Positions 52,137-60,980 of a stretch of 64,000 nucleotides of DNA are shown here, one piece after another. The stretch is from Anderseniella sp. (GTDB lineage: Bacteria; Pseudomonadota; Alphaproteobacteria; Rhizobiales; Aestuariivirgaceae). How positions within the stretch are numbered: position 1 is the first letter of the stretch; every line of letters begins with the position of its first letter. The DNA is taken from assembly GCA_028289645.1 (NCBI GenBank), contig JANQOK010000013.1, forward strand, positions 496,001 to 560,000, written 5' to 3'. The notes beneath the pieces were generated by a model. That model searched no databases and was not told the origin of the DNA. It saw only the letters and a program-made list of their open reading frames with translations. The position numbers were made by a program, and so were the translations under genes.

Positions 52137-52159
52137 ACGAAAATACACTGTTTATTCGT
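52137..52159. promoter_or_regulatory. Inverted repeat in the LysR/CmcJ divergent promoter
   Basis: ACGAA at 52137-52141 and TTCGT at 52155-52159 flank a partly symmetrical A/T-rich core (AATACACTGTTTA). It lies 26 bp from the LysR start codon and 60 bp from the CmcJ-like start, a usual position for a LysR operator. Confidence 0.5.
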
Positions 52160-52219
52160 CTAATGCCAGAAGTCATATTCATGGTCAACAGCAGGCACAG
52201 ATCACAGGAAGGCGCCCCA

Positions 52220-52996
52220 ATGGCCCGCACAGCGACAGTCAACTACCATGTGCACAAAAATGTACGACAGGCCTTTGAGCTGGACGCCGGCGGCATTGTC
52301 GGCAATCTCATTTCGCCCGAGCTTGCTCCGACGCAGGTACAATTGACTGACCTAAGGCAATCAGCGCAACCAGCGAGCTTTGCAAAGGATGCCGTGGAGT
52401 TTGCCAACCGGCCCAGCGCGGTAGAGGACTTTTCCGGGGACACATGGAAAACGACATATGACCATGAATTGAAGCTGCTTCTGACGGACAAGCTGAATGC
52501 CCTCGAAGTGGTGATTTTTGACCACACGGTGCGGGTGGATGATCCTGATGCGACGCGCAAGCCCGCGCGCAATGTCCACAGCGACTACAGCGAAGACGGG
52601 GCCAAGCAGCGCCTGATTGACACTCTGGGTGCTGACAAGGCCACACAATGGAGCAAGGGTCACTATGCCTTCATAAACATTTGGCGGCCCGTGGCCCATC
52701 CGATCAATACCGCGCCGCTCGGCTTTGTACGTCCATCGAGCGTTGATCATGAAGACTGGATTGTGCTCGATCTGATCTATCCCGATCGCAAGGGCCAGAT
52801 CATGGGGCTTGTCGGCAATCCGAACCACGAATGGCTGTATCAATCCAGGATGACACCTGATGAGGTGGCGTTCTTCAACATCTACGACAATCGCGGACTG
52901 CCTTCGATCGCGCATAGCGCGCTGGATTTGGTTGAAGACCCGGACGTCACGACAGTTCGCAAGAGCATCGAAAGCCGCATCCTGGTGCGGTATTGA
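52220..52996 (+). CDS. CmcJ/NvfI-family oxidoreductase
   Basis: 258 residues from ATG 52220 (MARTATVNYHV), with CAGGAAGG 7-8 bp upstream; the track start at 51983 runs through the LysR gene. Family hallmarks: RNVHSDYSEDGAKQR (His-x-Asp of a 2-oxoglutarate/Fe-type site near residue 117), INIWRPVAHPINTAPLGF, and PSIAHSALD (distal His near residue 232). The family includes CmcJ of cephamycin synthesis and fungal NvfI; it performs oxygenations or methoxylation steps. Substrate unknown. First gene of the cassette. Confidence 0.82.
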   Translation: MARTATVNYHVHKNVRQAFELDAGGIVGNLISPELAPTQVQLTDLRQSAQPASFAKDAVEFANRPSAVEDFSGDTWKTTYDHELKLLLTDKLNALEVVIFDHTVRVDDPDATRKPARNVHSDYSEDGAKQRLIDTLGADKATQWSKGHYAFINIWRPVAHPINTAPLGFVRPSSVDHEDWIVLDLIYPDRKGQIMGLVGNPNHEWLYQSRMTPDEVAFFNIYDNRGLPSIAHSALDLVEDPDVTTVRKSIESRILVRY

Positions 52997-53006
52997 GCGA
53001 GGCATC

Positions 53007-53972
53007 ATGTTGAGTAAACCGCAGGCAGGGACCTTTCCCCGGATCAACAAGGCGTACAATCGTGTGTTCCGCTCCGGCCGCCTGAGCGTTGGATTGGTGG
53101 TTCCACTTGAGGCTTATAGGGTCGGAGCGGAACCCACGATGAAAGGCCACCTTGAGACCGCGCAACTGGCCGAGTGTCTGGGGTTTTCCGCGCTTTGGCT
53201 GCGGGATGTGCCATTCAATGTGCCGAGTTTCGGCGATGCGGGGCAGATTTTTGATCCCTTTGTTTATCTAGGTTCACTGGCCAGCGTGACCGACCGTATT
53301 GCGCTTGGCACTGCCAGCATCATTCTGCCGTTGCGCCATCCCGCCCATGTGGCCAAAGCTGCGGCAACTGCGGATGTTCTGTCTGGTGGACGGCTGCTGT
53401 TGGGTGTGGCATCGGGCGACAGGCCCGAAGAGTATCCGGCGATGGGCCAAACCTACCACGACCGCGCGGCGCAGTTTCGCGACAGCATAGCCTACATCCG
53501 TGCAATGGCAGATGCCTATCCGCGCCACCAAAGCGCGCGAGGACTTCTGTCGGGTGATATCGACCTGTTGCCGAAACCCACAGGTGCACGCCTGCCGCTT
53601 TTGATCACCGGCGGCAGCCAGCAATCGCCGGATTGGGTGGCGCAGAACGGCGACGGGTGGATGACCTATCCACGGGACGCCGAGTCTCAGGGGCGCGTCA
53701 TCGCAGATTACCGGGGTCGGCTGCTGGCGTGGAGTCAACCCGACAAACCAGTGATGCAATCGCTTTATGTCGACTTGCTTGACGATCCGGATGCGCCGGC
53801 GCGGCCTATCCACCTGGGCTTTCAGTCCGGCACGGACTTCCTGCGTCGTTACCTGCGCGAAATTGAGACGCTGGGGGTGAACCACGTTGCCCTTAACCTT
53901 CGCTTCAACGGTGCACCTATCGACATCACGCTCAAGCGGCTGGCGGACGATCTGCTGCCCATTTTCAACTGA
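53007..53972 (+). CDS. LLM-class flavin-dependent oxidoreductase (BA3436-type)
   Basis: 321 residues from ATG 53007 (MLSKPQAGTFPRINKAYN), 10 bp after the CmcJ-like stop, with GAGCGAGG upstream. ALWLRDVPFNVPSFGDAG, ASIILPLRHPAHVAKAAAT and LLLGVASGDRPEEY are typical of the luciferase-like TIGR03571 group, which uses FMNH2 (or F420H2 in other branches). No reductase partner is in the cassette; a flavin reductase is at 60366. Probably oxygenates the substrate of the cassette. Confidence 0.85.
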   Translation: MLSKPQAGTFPRINKAYNRVFRSGRLSVGLVVPLEAYRVGAEPTMKGHLETAQLAECLGFSALWLRDVPFNVPSFGDAGQIFDPFVYLGSLASVTDRIALGTASIILPLRHPAHVAKAAATADVLSGGRLLLGVASGDRPEEYPAMGQTYHDRAAQFRDSIAYIRAMADAYPRHQSARGLLSGDIDLLPKPTGARLPLLITGGSQQSPDWVAQNGDGWMTYPRDAESQGRVIADYRGRLLAWSQPDKPVMQSLYVDLLDDPDAPARPIHLGFQSGTDFLRRYLREIETLGVNHVALNLRFNGAPIDITLKRLADDLLPIFN

Positions 53973-53984
53973 AGGACCGAACTT

Positions 53985-54773
53985 ATGACCAAGACCATTC
54001 TCATCACTGGCTCAACAGACGGCATCGGCCTGCTGACCGCGAAGAAGCTTGCCGCCGACGACCATCATGTTCTGCTGCATGGACGTAACGCTGCAAAGCT
54101 GCAAGCTGCGTCTTCCCAGGTCGGTGGCGGGGTCGAGACATTCAGTGCTGACTTGTCCGACATGTCGGCAGTTAAATCGCTGGCCGCGGACATCCGCGCC
54201 AAACACAACAAGCTGGACGTGCTGATCAACAATGCCGGGGTGCTGAAAGTTCCCCAACCTGTGCTCGAAAGCGGGCTGGATGTCCGCTTTGTCGTCAATA
54301 CGTTCGCACCTTATCTGCTGACCGAGTTGCTATTGCCGATCATTCCGAAGAACGGCAGGGTCGTGAACCTGTCTTCCGCAGCCCAAGCGCAGGTGAGCCT
54401 GGATGCGATGCTGGGCAAGGCCCGCCTTGCCGATATGGACGCCTACGCCCAAAGCAAGCTCGCGATCACCATCTGGACCCGGGAATGGGTCAAGGCGCTG
54501 CCTGACGGTCCCGCGATGATCGCTGTGAATCCCGGATCTTTACTGGCCTCCAAGATGGTGAAGGAGGGCTTTGGCGTGCCGGGGAAAGATATGAATATCG
54601 GAGCCGATATCCTGATCGAAGCCGCACTTGGCCGTCGATTTGCCGATGCATCCGGTGCCTATTTCGATAATGACAGCGGCGCGTTCGCGCAACCGCATTC
54701 CGCGGCCTTGAATGCCGCACACTCGGCTGAGGTCATGGAAACGATCCAGGCCGTCGTGCGCCAACACGGCTGA
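53985..54773 (+). CDS. SDR-family NAD(P)-dependent oxidoreductase
   Basis: 262 residues. [15 protein letters not shown] cofactor loop, [10 protein letters not shown] near residue 85 and DAYAQSK catalytic motif near residue 145. It resembles retinol-dehydrogenase-like SDRs. 12 bp after the LLM gene; third gene of the cassette. Confidence 0.87.
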   Translation: MTKTILITGSTDGIGLLTAKKLAADDHHVLLHGRNAAKLQAASSQVGGGVETFSADLSDMSAVKSLAADIRAKHNKLDVLINNAGVLKVPQPVLESGLDVRFVVNTFAPYLLTELLLPIIPKNGRVVNLSSAAQAQVSLDAMLGKARLADMDAYAQSKLAITIWTREWVKALPDGPAMIAVNPGSLLASKMVKEGFGVPGKDMNIGADILIEAALGRRFADASGAYFDNDSGAFAQPHSAALNAAHSAEVMETIQAVVRQHG

Positions 54774-54863
54774 CCCGAGCGGCGTGCATCGCGCGCGCAT
54801 CCCCAAGTGTTTAACCGCAATGCCTCGCATCTTTGATGCCGAGGCCCAAGAAAGGACTGTCCA

Positions 54864-55709
54864 ATGAAATACGAAAACTTCCAGACCTTCGACGTCCATG
54901 TCGAAAACGCGATCGCTACGGTTACCTTCAATTTTGGTACCGTGAACGTGCAGGGCCAGGAGATGCTGGCCGACCTCAACAGCCTTGCGATGCGGCTGGA
55001 ACGGGACCGCGATACCAAGGTTGTGATCTTCCAATCGGCAAACCCTGAGATCTGGGTCTGCCACTATGACACAGAGTTGCTCAAGGACATGTCAACCGAA
55101 GCGGTGTCGCGCGACGATGCGCGACTGCTGGACCTGCAATCAGTTTGCGAACGCATCAGCAAAGTGCCGCAGGCAACCATCGCCAAACTGGAAGGGTTTG
55201 CACGCGGCGGTGGGCACGAACTTGCACTTGCCCTGGACATGCGGTTTGCGGCGCGGGGCAAGTTCAGATTTATGCAGATGGAAGTGGGAATGGGCATTCT
55301 GCCCTGCGGCGGCGGAGCATCACGGATGGCGCGTCAAACCGGCCTGGGCCGCGCCCTTGAGATCATCTTGAGCGCACAGGATTACGATGCTGATGATGCT
55401 GAGCGGATGGGCACCATAAACAAGGCGCTCGAGCCCGGAGAAATCGGCCCCTACGTTGACGCACTGGCTCAACGTATTGCCCAGTTCCCGGCAGAGTCCA
55501 TCAACGCCTGCAAGCAAATGGTTTACGAGTCCATCGACAAGCCCATTGCTGACGCCCTCATGGCCGAAGCCTATTGGCTCTATCAGGCCACCAGCAAAAC
55601 TCCAGCCATCAAGCGCTTTAGGATAGCTGACGAGCAAGGTCTTGAACATGAAATCGATAATCAGCGGAATTGGAATGATCTGGTCATGAAGGTTCAGGAA
55701 ATAAACTGA
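54864..55709 (+). CDS. Enoyl-CoA hydratase/isomerase family (crotonase) protein
   Basis: 281 residues. GFARGGGHELALALDMRF near residue 110 supplies the oxyanion loop and the first catalytic Glu; MEVGMGILPCGGGASRM near residue 140 carries the second. The fourth gene of the cassette, 90 bp after the SDR. It suggests that the oxidised product enters CoA-linked degradation, though no CoA ligase is present. The 201 bp after it hold a GC-rich hairpin (GGGCGC/GCGCCC near 55733-55756) but no T-run. Confidence 0.88.
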   Translation: MKYENFQTFDVHVENAIATVTFNFGTVNVQGQEMLADLNSLAMRLERDRDTKVVIFQSANPEIWVCHYDTELLKDMSTEAVSRDDARLLDLQSVCERISKVPQATIAKLEGFARGGGHELALALDMRFAARGKFRFMQMEVGMGILPCGGGASRMARQTGLGRALEIILSAQDYDADDAERMGTINKALEPGEIGPYVDALAQRIAQFPAESINACKQMVYESIDKPIADALMAEAYWLYQATSKTPAIKRFRIADEQGLEHEIDNQRNWNDLVMKVQEIN

Positions 55710-55910
55710 TCCAGCAGCCATGAAACATGCACGGGGCGCGGGCACGCCTGCGCCCTGTTAACGGTGCGGTCCATATGGGCTGAACAGTGCCATGCCATGC
55801 AGCAATGACCTCATATAGGAAGATGAGCTGAACTGTTGAATAAATGCAGTTGCTGAGACAGCCGCTCCAAGCCGCCGTTCGGCACCGTGTAAATTCGGCA
55901 GGCCCTTGCT

Positions 55911-56843
55911 CTAGTCAGCAACTCGCACATTGGTGCGTTTGCCGGCGACGATGATCACGGTGCGGGTCTGTTTGCCGTCCACATAGGTGTAGCTGCCTGG
56001 TGCCAGGGTCAGCATGCCCGGTCCGACACCGGACCGGCGCCAGTTCTTTTCGCTACTGTTAACAGACCACGGAACCCCCTCGGGTGCATTGATGACGGCA
56101 ATGCCGGCCTGATGATCGAGATTGAGCGAGGTGAGTATGCCCGGTTTGATGGTTACTTCCGTGTGAGTGACGGTGTTGCCGGGCTCGATTTCGCTTTCAA
56201 GCCGGTAGGTGCCTGCGCCCAGCCGCATCAGTCCGCCCTGGCGGTCCGAAGTGGCAATGAGCCGGCCCGATCTCGTGCCGTTGATGGCGTAGGCTCTGTG
56301 AACGGCGCGTACCCGGCTCGGCAAGGGCTCGTTGCCCAACGTTGACAGGGTGCGCAGCCCACCGACGTTGAATACGAATGTCAGGCCCAGCTGCTGGCCC
56401 TTGGCCAGAACCACCGGCTTGATCGCCGACACGCTGCCATAGCGTGCCTCAATGCGATAATTGCCGGGCTCAAGCGGGACGTCCGCTACGGGCCGGTCTT
56501 CGCTGTAGACAGTTTCGCCGCCGTGTTCGCCGTTGCCAAGGGTGCGGACGAGTTTCCAGGTAACCGGCTTGGTAATCAGGCCGCCTTGTTGCGACAGGCG
56601 CCCGGCAAGCCGGATGCCTTCACGGCCGGGTTTGGTGATCTCGATGCGCAGTTCAAAGGGAACTTCCGAGGTTGCTGCAGGCAGTGAGCCGGTGACGACC
56701 GGATCGGCGACCGTGGGCTGCGCGGCGGGGGCGGGCGATGCCGCCAAACCAATCAGCAAACCGGCGCCGACAAAGTTCAGGGCCGCCCCTGTGAGAAAGC
56801 GGCCCCGACTGTGCTGTCGTGCACGTTGGAGAAGTACGTGCAT
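55911..56843 (-). CDS. Secreted/periplasmic protein with repeated beta domains, unknown function
   Basis: 310 residues with a hydrophobic signal segment (about 18-40, NFVGAGLLIGLAASPAPA, likely cleavage after APAAQ). The rest is beta-rich and has three related units: PLEPGNYRIEARYG, LGAGTYRLESEIEPG and LAPGSYTYVDGKQ, each followed by a hydrophobic V/L-x-V strand. I do not recognise the family; it resembles carboxypeptidase-regulatory-like or surface-assembly domains. A decayed C-terminal copy lies at 51064-51190. The track start could be shortened by a few codons, with no better ATG. Confidence 0.75.
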   Translation of the reverse strand: MHVLLQRARQHSRGRFLTGAALNFVGAGLLIGLAASPAPAAQPTVADPVVTGSLPAATSEVPFELRIEITKPGREGIRLAGRLSQQGGLITKPVTWKLVRTLGNGEHGGETVYSEDRPVADVPLEPGNYRIEARYGSVSAIKPVVLAKGQQLGLTFVFNVGGLRTLSTLGNEPLPSRVRAVHRAYAINGTRSGRLIATSDRQGGLMRLGAGTYRLESEIEPGNTVTHTEVTIKPGILTSLNLDHQAGIAVINAPEGVPWSVNSSEKNWRRSGVGPGMLTLAPGSYTYVDGKQTRTVIIVAGKRTNVRVAD

Positions 56844-57065
56844 TCAATTTTCCCTGTCAGACTTCTGGATGCCCCGCTTTGGCAGGGCCCGGTCTGCATA
56901 TCCCCCGACCTTCAATCCGATCGGCAAAAAGACCAAACCACAGCACTTGCCCGACCCGCAATTAAATACTTAATAGAAGGTTAACGGGATCGTTTCAGGT
57001 TTAGTAAACGCCTATATACGGTGTTATGAAAGTCACGGAAAATCCGTCGGATCAGAGGATGATCA

Positions 57066-57677
57066 ATGGTTGAACTGAATAACGGGCTGGCGTTTGAAGC
57101 GCTGAATGACAGGGCTGATGCATTGAGCCTGCTCGAGACCCGCCGGTCGGCGTCGGCCAAGGCGATGACCGAACCGGGTCCCAGTGCCGAACAGCTGGAT
57201 CGCCTGATGACTATTGCCGTGCGGGTGCCGGATCACGGCAAGCTGACACCGTGGCGGTTCATCGTGTTTGAGGGCGAGGCGCGCGAGCGGGCAGGGGGGA
57301 TTGTTGCCGGGCGGTACCATGAACTGCATCCCGGCCATGGCGAGGAAACGCTTTCTGCACAGCGCAACATGTTCTCACGCGCGCCTTGTGTGGTCGGGGT
57401 GGTCAGCACCGCCACGAAGGATCATCCCAAGATCCCCGAGTGGGAGCAGCTGCTGTCAGCCGGTGCGGTGTGCCAGAACATGCTCATGGCGGCGACGGCC
57501 ATGGGGCTGGGTGCGCAGTGGATTTCGGGCTGGTTTGCCTATGACAGGCAGGTGCTGACGGCGTTGGGACTGTCCGACAGCGAGCGCATTGCCGGTTTCA
57601 TCTATCTGGGCACGCCGGCACAGTTGCAGGACGACAGGCCGCGGCCGGAACCTGCCAGTTTGACGACGCGGTTTTAG
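57066..57677 (+). CDS. Nitroreductase-family protein (YdjA-like)
   Basis: 203 residues. RRSASAKAMTEPGPS near residue 27 and RVPDHGKLTPWRFIVFEG near residue 52 are the FMN-binding signature, with LGAQWISGWFAYD near residue 150. Length and motifs fit the minimal YdjA group. The reductant and acceptor are unknown. The HAD phosphatase gene follows after 9 bp, so the two are probably co-transcribed. Confidence 0.9.
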   Translation: MVELNNGLAFEALNDRADALSLLETRRSASAKAMTEPGPSAEQLDRLMTIAVRVPDHGKLTPWRFIVFEGEARERAGGIVAGRYHELHPGHGEETLSAQRNMFSRAPCVVGVVSTATKDHPKIPEWEQLLSAGAVCQNMLMAATAMGLGAQWISGWFAYDRQVLTALGLSDSERIAGFIYLGTPAQLQDDRPRPEPASLTTRF

Positions 57678-57686
57678 GGGCAGGTC

Positions 57687-58421
57687 ATGACAGGTGCAAT
57701 TGCCGGTGTGCTGTTCGACAAGGATGGTGTGTTCGTCGATTTCGAAAAGACCTGGACACCGGCTCTCAAGGCGATAGCCGCCGATGCAGCAGACGGCGAT
57801 ATGTCGCTGGAGACCCGGTTGCTCGACGTTGCCGGTTTCGATCCGGATGGCGACACGTTTCTGCCCGGCTCGATCTGGGCAGCCGGACATACGGACGATC
57901 TGGTCGAGGTGTGGATGCCGCTGTTGAACGGCATGTCGCCGGAGATTCTGGTTGAGAAGGTCAATGCGCACTGCCTGAAAGCCGCCTCGCATCCGGTGTT
58001 TCCGGCGGAAGAGGGGCACAGGATATTCTCTGGCCTGAAACAGCTCGGCCTTGCCCTTGGTGTGGCGACCAATGATGCGGCCGCTTCGGCCCGGGCCACC
58101 GTCAGTGCGTTCGGCCTGGCTGACATGTTTGATCTGGTGCTGGGATATGATTCAGTCGCAAACCCCAAACCGGCTGGCGATCCGTTGCTGGCCTTTGCCG
58201 GTCACACCGGTCTTGAGCCGCATCGTGTGATCATGGTCGGCGACAATGCCCATGACATGGAGTGCGGGCGCGCCGGCGGCGCCGGCCTGTGCATCGGTGT
58301 GCTGTCCGGCAACTCATCCCGTGAGCAACTGGTGCCGCTGGCAGATCATGTCATAGATGACATTTCGCACCTTCAGGACCTGCTGGCGTCACTCGAACAT
58401 GGCGCGCAGGTCGAGTGTTGA
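57687..58421 (+). CDS. HAD-superfamily phosphatase (Gph-like)
   Basis: 244 residues. Motif I VLFDKDGVFVDFEKT, motif II GVATNDAA near residue 128, motif III in NPKPAGDPLLA, and motif IV MVGDNAHDMECG near residue 185. A phosphoglycolate-phosphatase-like enzyme with a cap inserted between motifs I and II. Its last 33 bp overlap the 3' end of the opposite-strand patatin gene. Confidence 0.9.
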   Translation: MTGAIAGVLFDKDGVFVDFEKTWTPALKAIAADAADGDMSLETRLLDVAGFDPDGDTFLPGSIWAAGHTDDLVEVWMPLLNGMSPEILVEKVNAHCLKAASHPVFPAEEGHRIFSGLKQLGLALGVATNDAAASARATVSAFGLADMFDLVLGYDSVANPKPAGDPLLAFAGHTGLEPHRVIMVGDNAHDMECGRAGGAGLCIGVLSGNSSREQLVPLADHVIDDISHLQDLLASLEHGAQVEC

Positions 58422-59405
58422 CGACTTGCCGACCTGGTTATAGTGCGCGTCCAGCCAGGCGCTGCAGGTGTCGCGGCCGATATCGCGCAAATGACACAGG
58501 AATTCCCACTCGGTGTTCAGTTTTGAAGAGGCCGACAGTGGGTTGATCTTGTCGCTGGCCTCGACGCGGTGCATGCGGGCATGGGTGTAGTGGTTGGCAT
58601 CCAGTTTGCCGTCTGCAATCAGGCGGGTGACAAACTCAATGGTGCGAAGTTCCCGAAGCAACGAGGAATTGAAGCTGATCTCGTTGACCCGGTTGTGGAT
58701 TTCGCGCGCTGTCTTCGGTTCCTCGTCCCGCTCGATGGGATTGATCTGGACGATCATGATGTCGGCAATCGATGTGTGATAGAACAGCGGAAAGATGGGC
58801 GGGTTGCCCATGTAACCGCCGTCCCAGTACAGCTCACCATCGATCTTGACGGATTTATACAGATGCGGCAGGCAGGCGGACGCCATCAGCATGTCCGCAG
58901 TGAGCTCGGTGCCGTTGAATACCTTGATCTTACCGTTGCGCACGTTGGTTGCTGATACAAACAACTCAATTTCAGTGCACTTGCGGACCTTGTCGAAGTC
59001 GATGGACTGGTTGAGCAGGTCGAGCAGCGGGTTGATGTCAAACGGGTTGGTGTCATAGGGCGACACGATGCGCGACATGATGTCGAGCATGTTGTAGGCC
59101 GGCGAGGCATCGAGGCTCCAGTTGCCGGTCAGCATGTCAGCGAAGGACCGCTTGATCGGGCTGGCCTGGCCCATGACCGACAGCGAATGCCAGAACGCGT
59201 CCAGCGCTTCACGAGCACCGTCTGCGCCGTTCTGGGTGAAGCCCTGGGCGAGAACGGCCGCATTCATGGCGCCGGCGCTGGTGCCGGTGATGGCCTTGAC
59301 GCTCAACCGACCGTCTTCCAGCAACCTGTCTAATACGCCCCAGGTAAAGGCGCCGTGGGCGCCGCCGCCCTGTAGAGCCAATGCTATCGGTTTGGATCTG
59401 GCCAT
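58389..59405 (-). CDS. Patatin-like phospholipase (DUF3734 type)
   Basis: 338 residues from ATG 59405 (MARSKPIALALQ). GGGAHGAFTWGVL is the oxyanion motif, GTSAGAMNA the Ser nucleophile (near residue 48), and DGGYMGNPP carries the Asp (near residue 205). The C-terminal EISFNSSLLRELRTIEFV region fits DUF3734. Found next to bdhA in many Rhizobiales, suggesting a link to polyhydroxybutyrate metabolism; this is recalled, not tested. It starts 2 bp after the bdhA stop. Confidence 0.87.
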   Translation of the reverse strand: MARSKPIALALQGGGAHGAFTWGVLDRLLEDGRLSVKAITGTSAGAMNAAVLAQGFTQNGADGAREALDAFWHSLSVMGQASPIKRSFADMLTGNWSLDASPAYNMLDIMSRIVSPYDTNPFDINPLLDLLNQSIDFDKVRKCTEIELFVSATNVRNGKIKVFNGTELTADMLMASACLPHLYKSVKIDGELYWDGGYMGNPPIFPLFYHTSIADIMIVQINPIERDEEPKTAREIHNRVNEISFNSSLLRELRTIEFVTRLIADGKLDANHYTHARMHRVEASDKINPLSASSKLNTEWEFLCHLRDIGRDTCSAWLDAHYNQVGKSSTLDLRAMFE

Positions 59406-59407
59406 GT

Positions 59408-60190
59408 TCACTGTGCCGTCCAGCCGCCATCGATTGGCAGGATAACGCCGGTCATGCTGGCAGCGGCGTCCGAACACAGGAACACGGCAAGCCCGGCGAT
59501 CTGCTCAACTGTGACAAACTCTTTGGTCGGCTGGGCCTCCAGAATGACTTTCTGGACAACCTCCCTTTCCGTCATGCCGCGCGCTTTGGCGGTATCGGCT
59601 ATCTGGGCATCTACCAGTTCTGTGCTGACATAACCGGGGCATATTGTGTTGCACGTCACACCGTGTTCCGCGGCTTCCAGCGCAACGGTTTTGGTCAGGC
59701 CTGCCAGGCCATGCTTGGCGGTCACATAGGCGGATTTGTAGGGTGATGCGACGAGGGAATGGGCCGACCCGGTGTTGATGATGCGGCCCCAGCCGGCCTG
59801 CTTCATGGCCGGCAGCGCGGCGCGGATGGTGTGAAACGGAGCTGACAGGTTGAGCGCCATGATCGCATCCCATTTCTCGACCGGAAACTCCTCGATCGGT
59901 GACACGAACTGCATGCCGGCGTTGTTGATCAGTATGTCCAGCTGGCCGAATCCCTTTGCCGTTGCGGCCACCAACTCTGCACAGGCGTCGGCCTTCATCA
60001 GGTTGGCGCCCGTGAAGGCAACCTTCGCGCCAGTGCGTTTCTCCAGGCCCGCCCGGATGCTTTCGATCTCGGCCGCATCGCCGAGGCCGTTGAGCATGAC
60101 ATTGGCACCCTCGCGGGCCAGTGCTTCTGCCATGGCCAGGCCGATGCCCGAGGTTGAGCCGGTGACGAGTGCGGTTTTGCCCTTCAGCAT
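59408..60190 (-). CDS. bdhA: 3-hydroxybutyrate dehydrogenase
   Basis: Oxidises (R)-3-hydroxybutyrate to acetoacetate with NAD+, a step in polyhydroxybutyrate use. 260 residues from ATG 60190 (MLKGKTALVTG). TGSTSGIGLAMA, NNAGMQFVSPIEEFP and SAYVTAKHGLAGLTK (YxxxK), with NTICPGYVSTELVDAQI, are characteristic of the 3-HB dehydrogenase clade. The patatin gene follows at once. A 17-bp palindrome lies 32 bp before the start. Confidence 0.92.
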   Translation of the reverse strand: MLKGKTALVTGSTSGIGLAMAEALAREGANVMLNGLGDAAEIESIRAGLEKRTGAKVAFTGANLMKADACAELVAATAKGFGQLDILINNAGMQFVSPIEEFPVEKWDAIMALNLSAPFHTIRAALPAMKQAGWGRIINTGSAHSLVASPYKSAYVTAKHGLAGLTKTVALEAAEHGVTCNTICPGYVSTELVDAQIADTAKARGMTEREVVQKVILEAQPTKEFVTVEQIAGLAVFLCSDAAASMTGVILPIDGGWTAQ

Positions 60191-60221
60191 GTGGCAGTCT
60201 CCAATTTGACGCGGATGGTTT

Positions 60222-60238
60222 ATGTTGCATTGCAACAT
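60222..60238. promoter_or_regulatory. Perfect 17-bp palindrome upstream of bdhA
   Basis: ATGTTGCA-T-TGCAACAT is perfectly symmetrical. It lies in the 175-bp gap between bdhA (start 60190) and the divergent flavin reductase gene (start 60366), a natural operator position. A PhaR-type polyhydroxybutyrate regulator is a possible ligand by context only. Confidence 0.6.
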
Positions 60239-60365
60239 GGCAAGGCTTTGGCGCTTGCTCAAGTGACAATTGTGTCATCACCGGTTGACAGAACCGCATG
60301 CGGGACGCCATCAAGCTGGGGATCCAACCCTGCACTTGAATTTCCCCTGAAACAACGGAGCGCTT

Positions 60366-60965
60366 ATGTTCTACGGTACGGAAGAAAACAATCACGGGCA
60401 CCAGTACGATCCGTTCAAGGCCGTGGTTGCTCCGCGGCCCATCGGCTGGATTTCGTCGATTTCGGCCAGCGGTGTGGTGAACCTGGCGCCGTACAGCTTT
60501 TTCAATGCCATGTCGGATAATCCGCACTATGTGGTGTTCGGATCGTCTGGCCGGAAAGACTCCATCACCAATATAGTTGAGACAGGCGAATTCGTCTGCA
60601 ACATGGCCACCTGGGAACTGCGTGAGCAGATGAACCAGTCGTCGGCAGCAGTCGAGGCCGGTGTCGATGAGTTTGAACTGGCCGGGCTTGAAAAGGCCGA
60701 CAGTGTTCTGGTCAAGCCGCCGCGGGTGGCTGCCAGCCCGGTTGGCCTGGAGTGCAAATACGTCAAGACCGTGGACCTGCCCGGACATGACAATGCGGCC
60801 GGCGGCTATGCCATTGTGGTCGGACAGGTCATCGGCGTGTATATTGATGACAAGTTCATTGAGGATGGCAGGGTCAATACGGCTGCCATGCAACCGATCA
60901 TGCGCATGGGCTATTCGGAGTACACGGTGGTGAAAGAGGCATTCCGAATGCGCCGGCCAGAGTGA
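60366..60965 (+). CDS. Flavin reductase family protein
   Basis: 199 residues, split-barrel flavin-binding fold. VVAPRPIGWISSISASG near residue 20, LAPYSFFNAMSDNP near residue 42 and CNMATWELREQMN near residue 79 are typical of flavin reductase-like/DIM6-type proteins that bind FMN. May supply reduced flavin to a monooxygenase, or act as its own esterase-type enzyme. The MscS gene follows after 15 bp. Confidence 0.9.
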   Translation: MFYGTEENNHGHQYDPFKAVVAPRPIGWISSISASGVVNLAPYSFFNAMSDNPHYVVFGSSGRKDSITNIVETGEFVCNMATWELREQMNQSSAAVEAGVDEFELAGLEKADSVLVKPPRVAASPVGLECKYVKTVDLPGHDNAAGGYAIVVGQVIGVYIDDKFIEDGRVNTAAMQPIMRMGYSEYTVVKEAFRMRRPE

Positions 60966-60980
60966 GGACACTCAAATACA

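Noticed and set aside
59505-60971. 488-aa minus-strand ORF
   Set aside because: Out of frame with bdhA and antisense to the flavin reductase gene, both of which show clear family motifs; the ORF product has no recognisable pattern.
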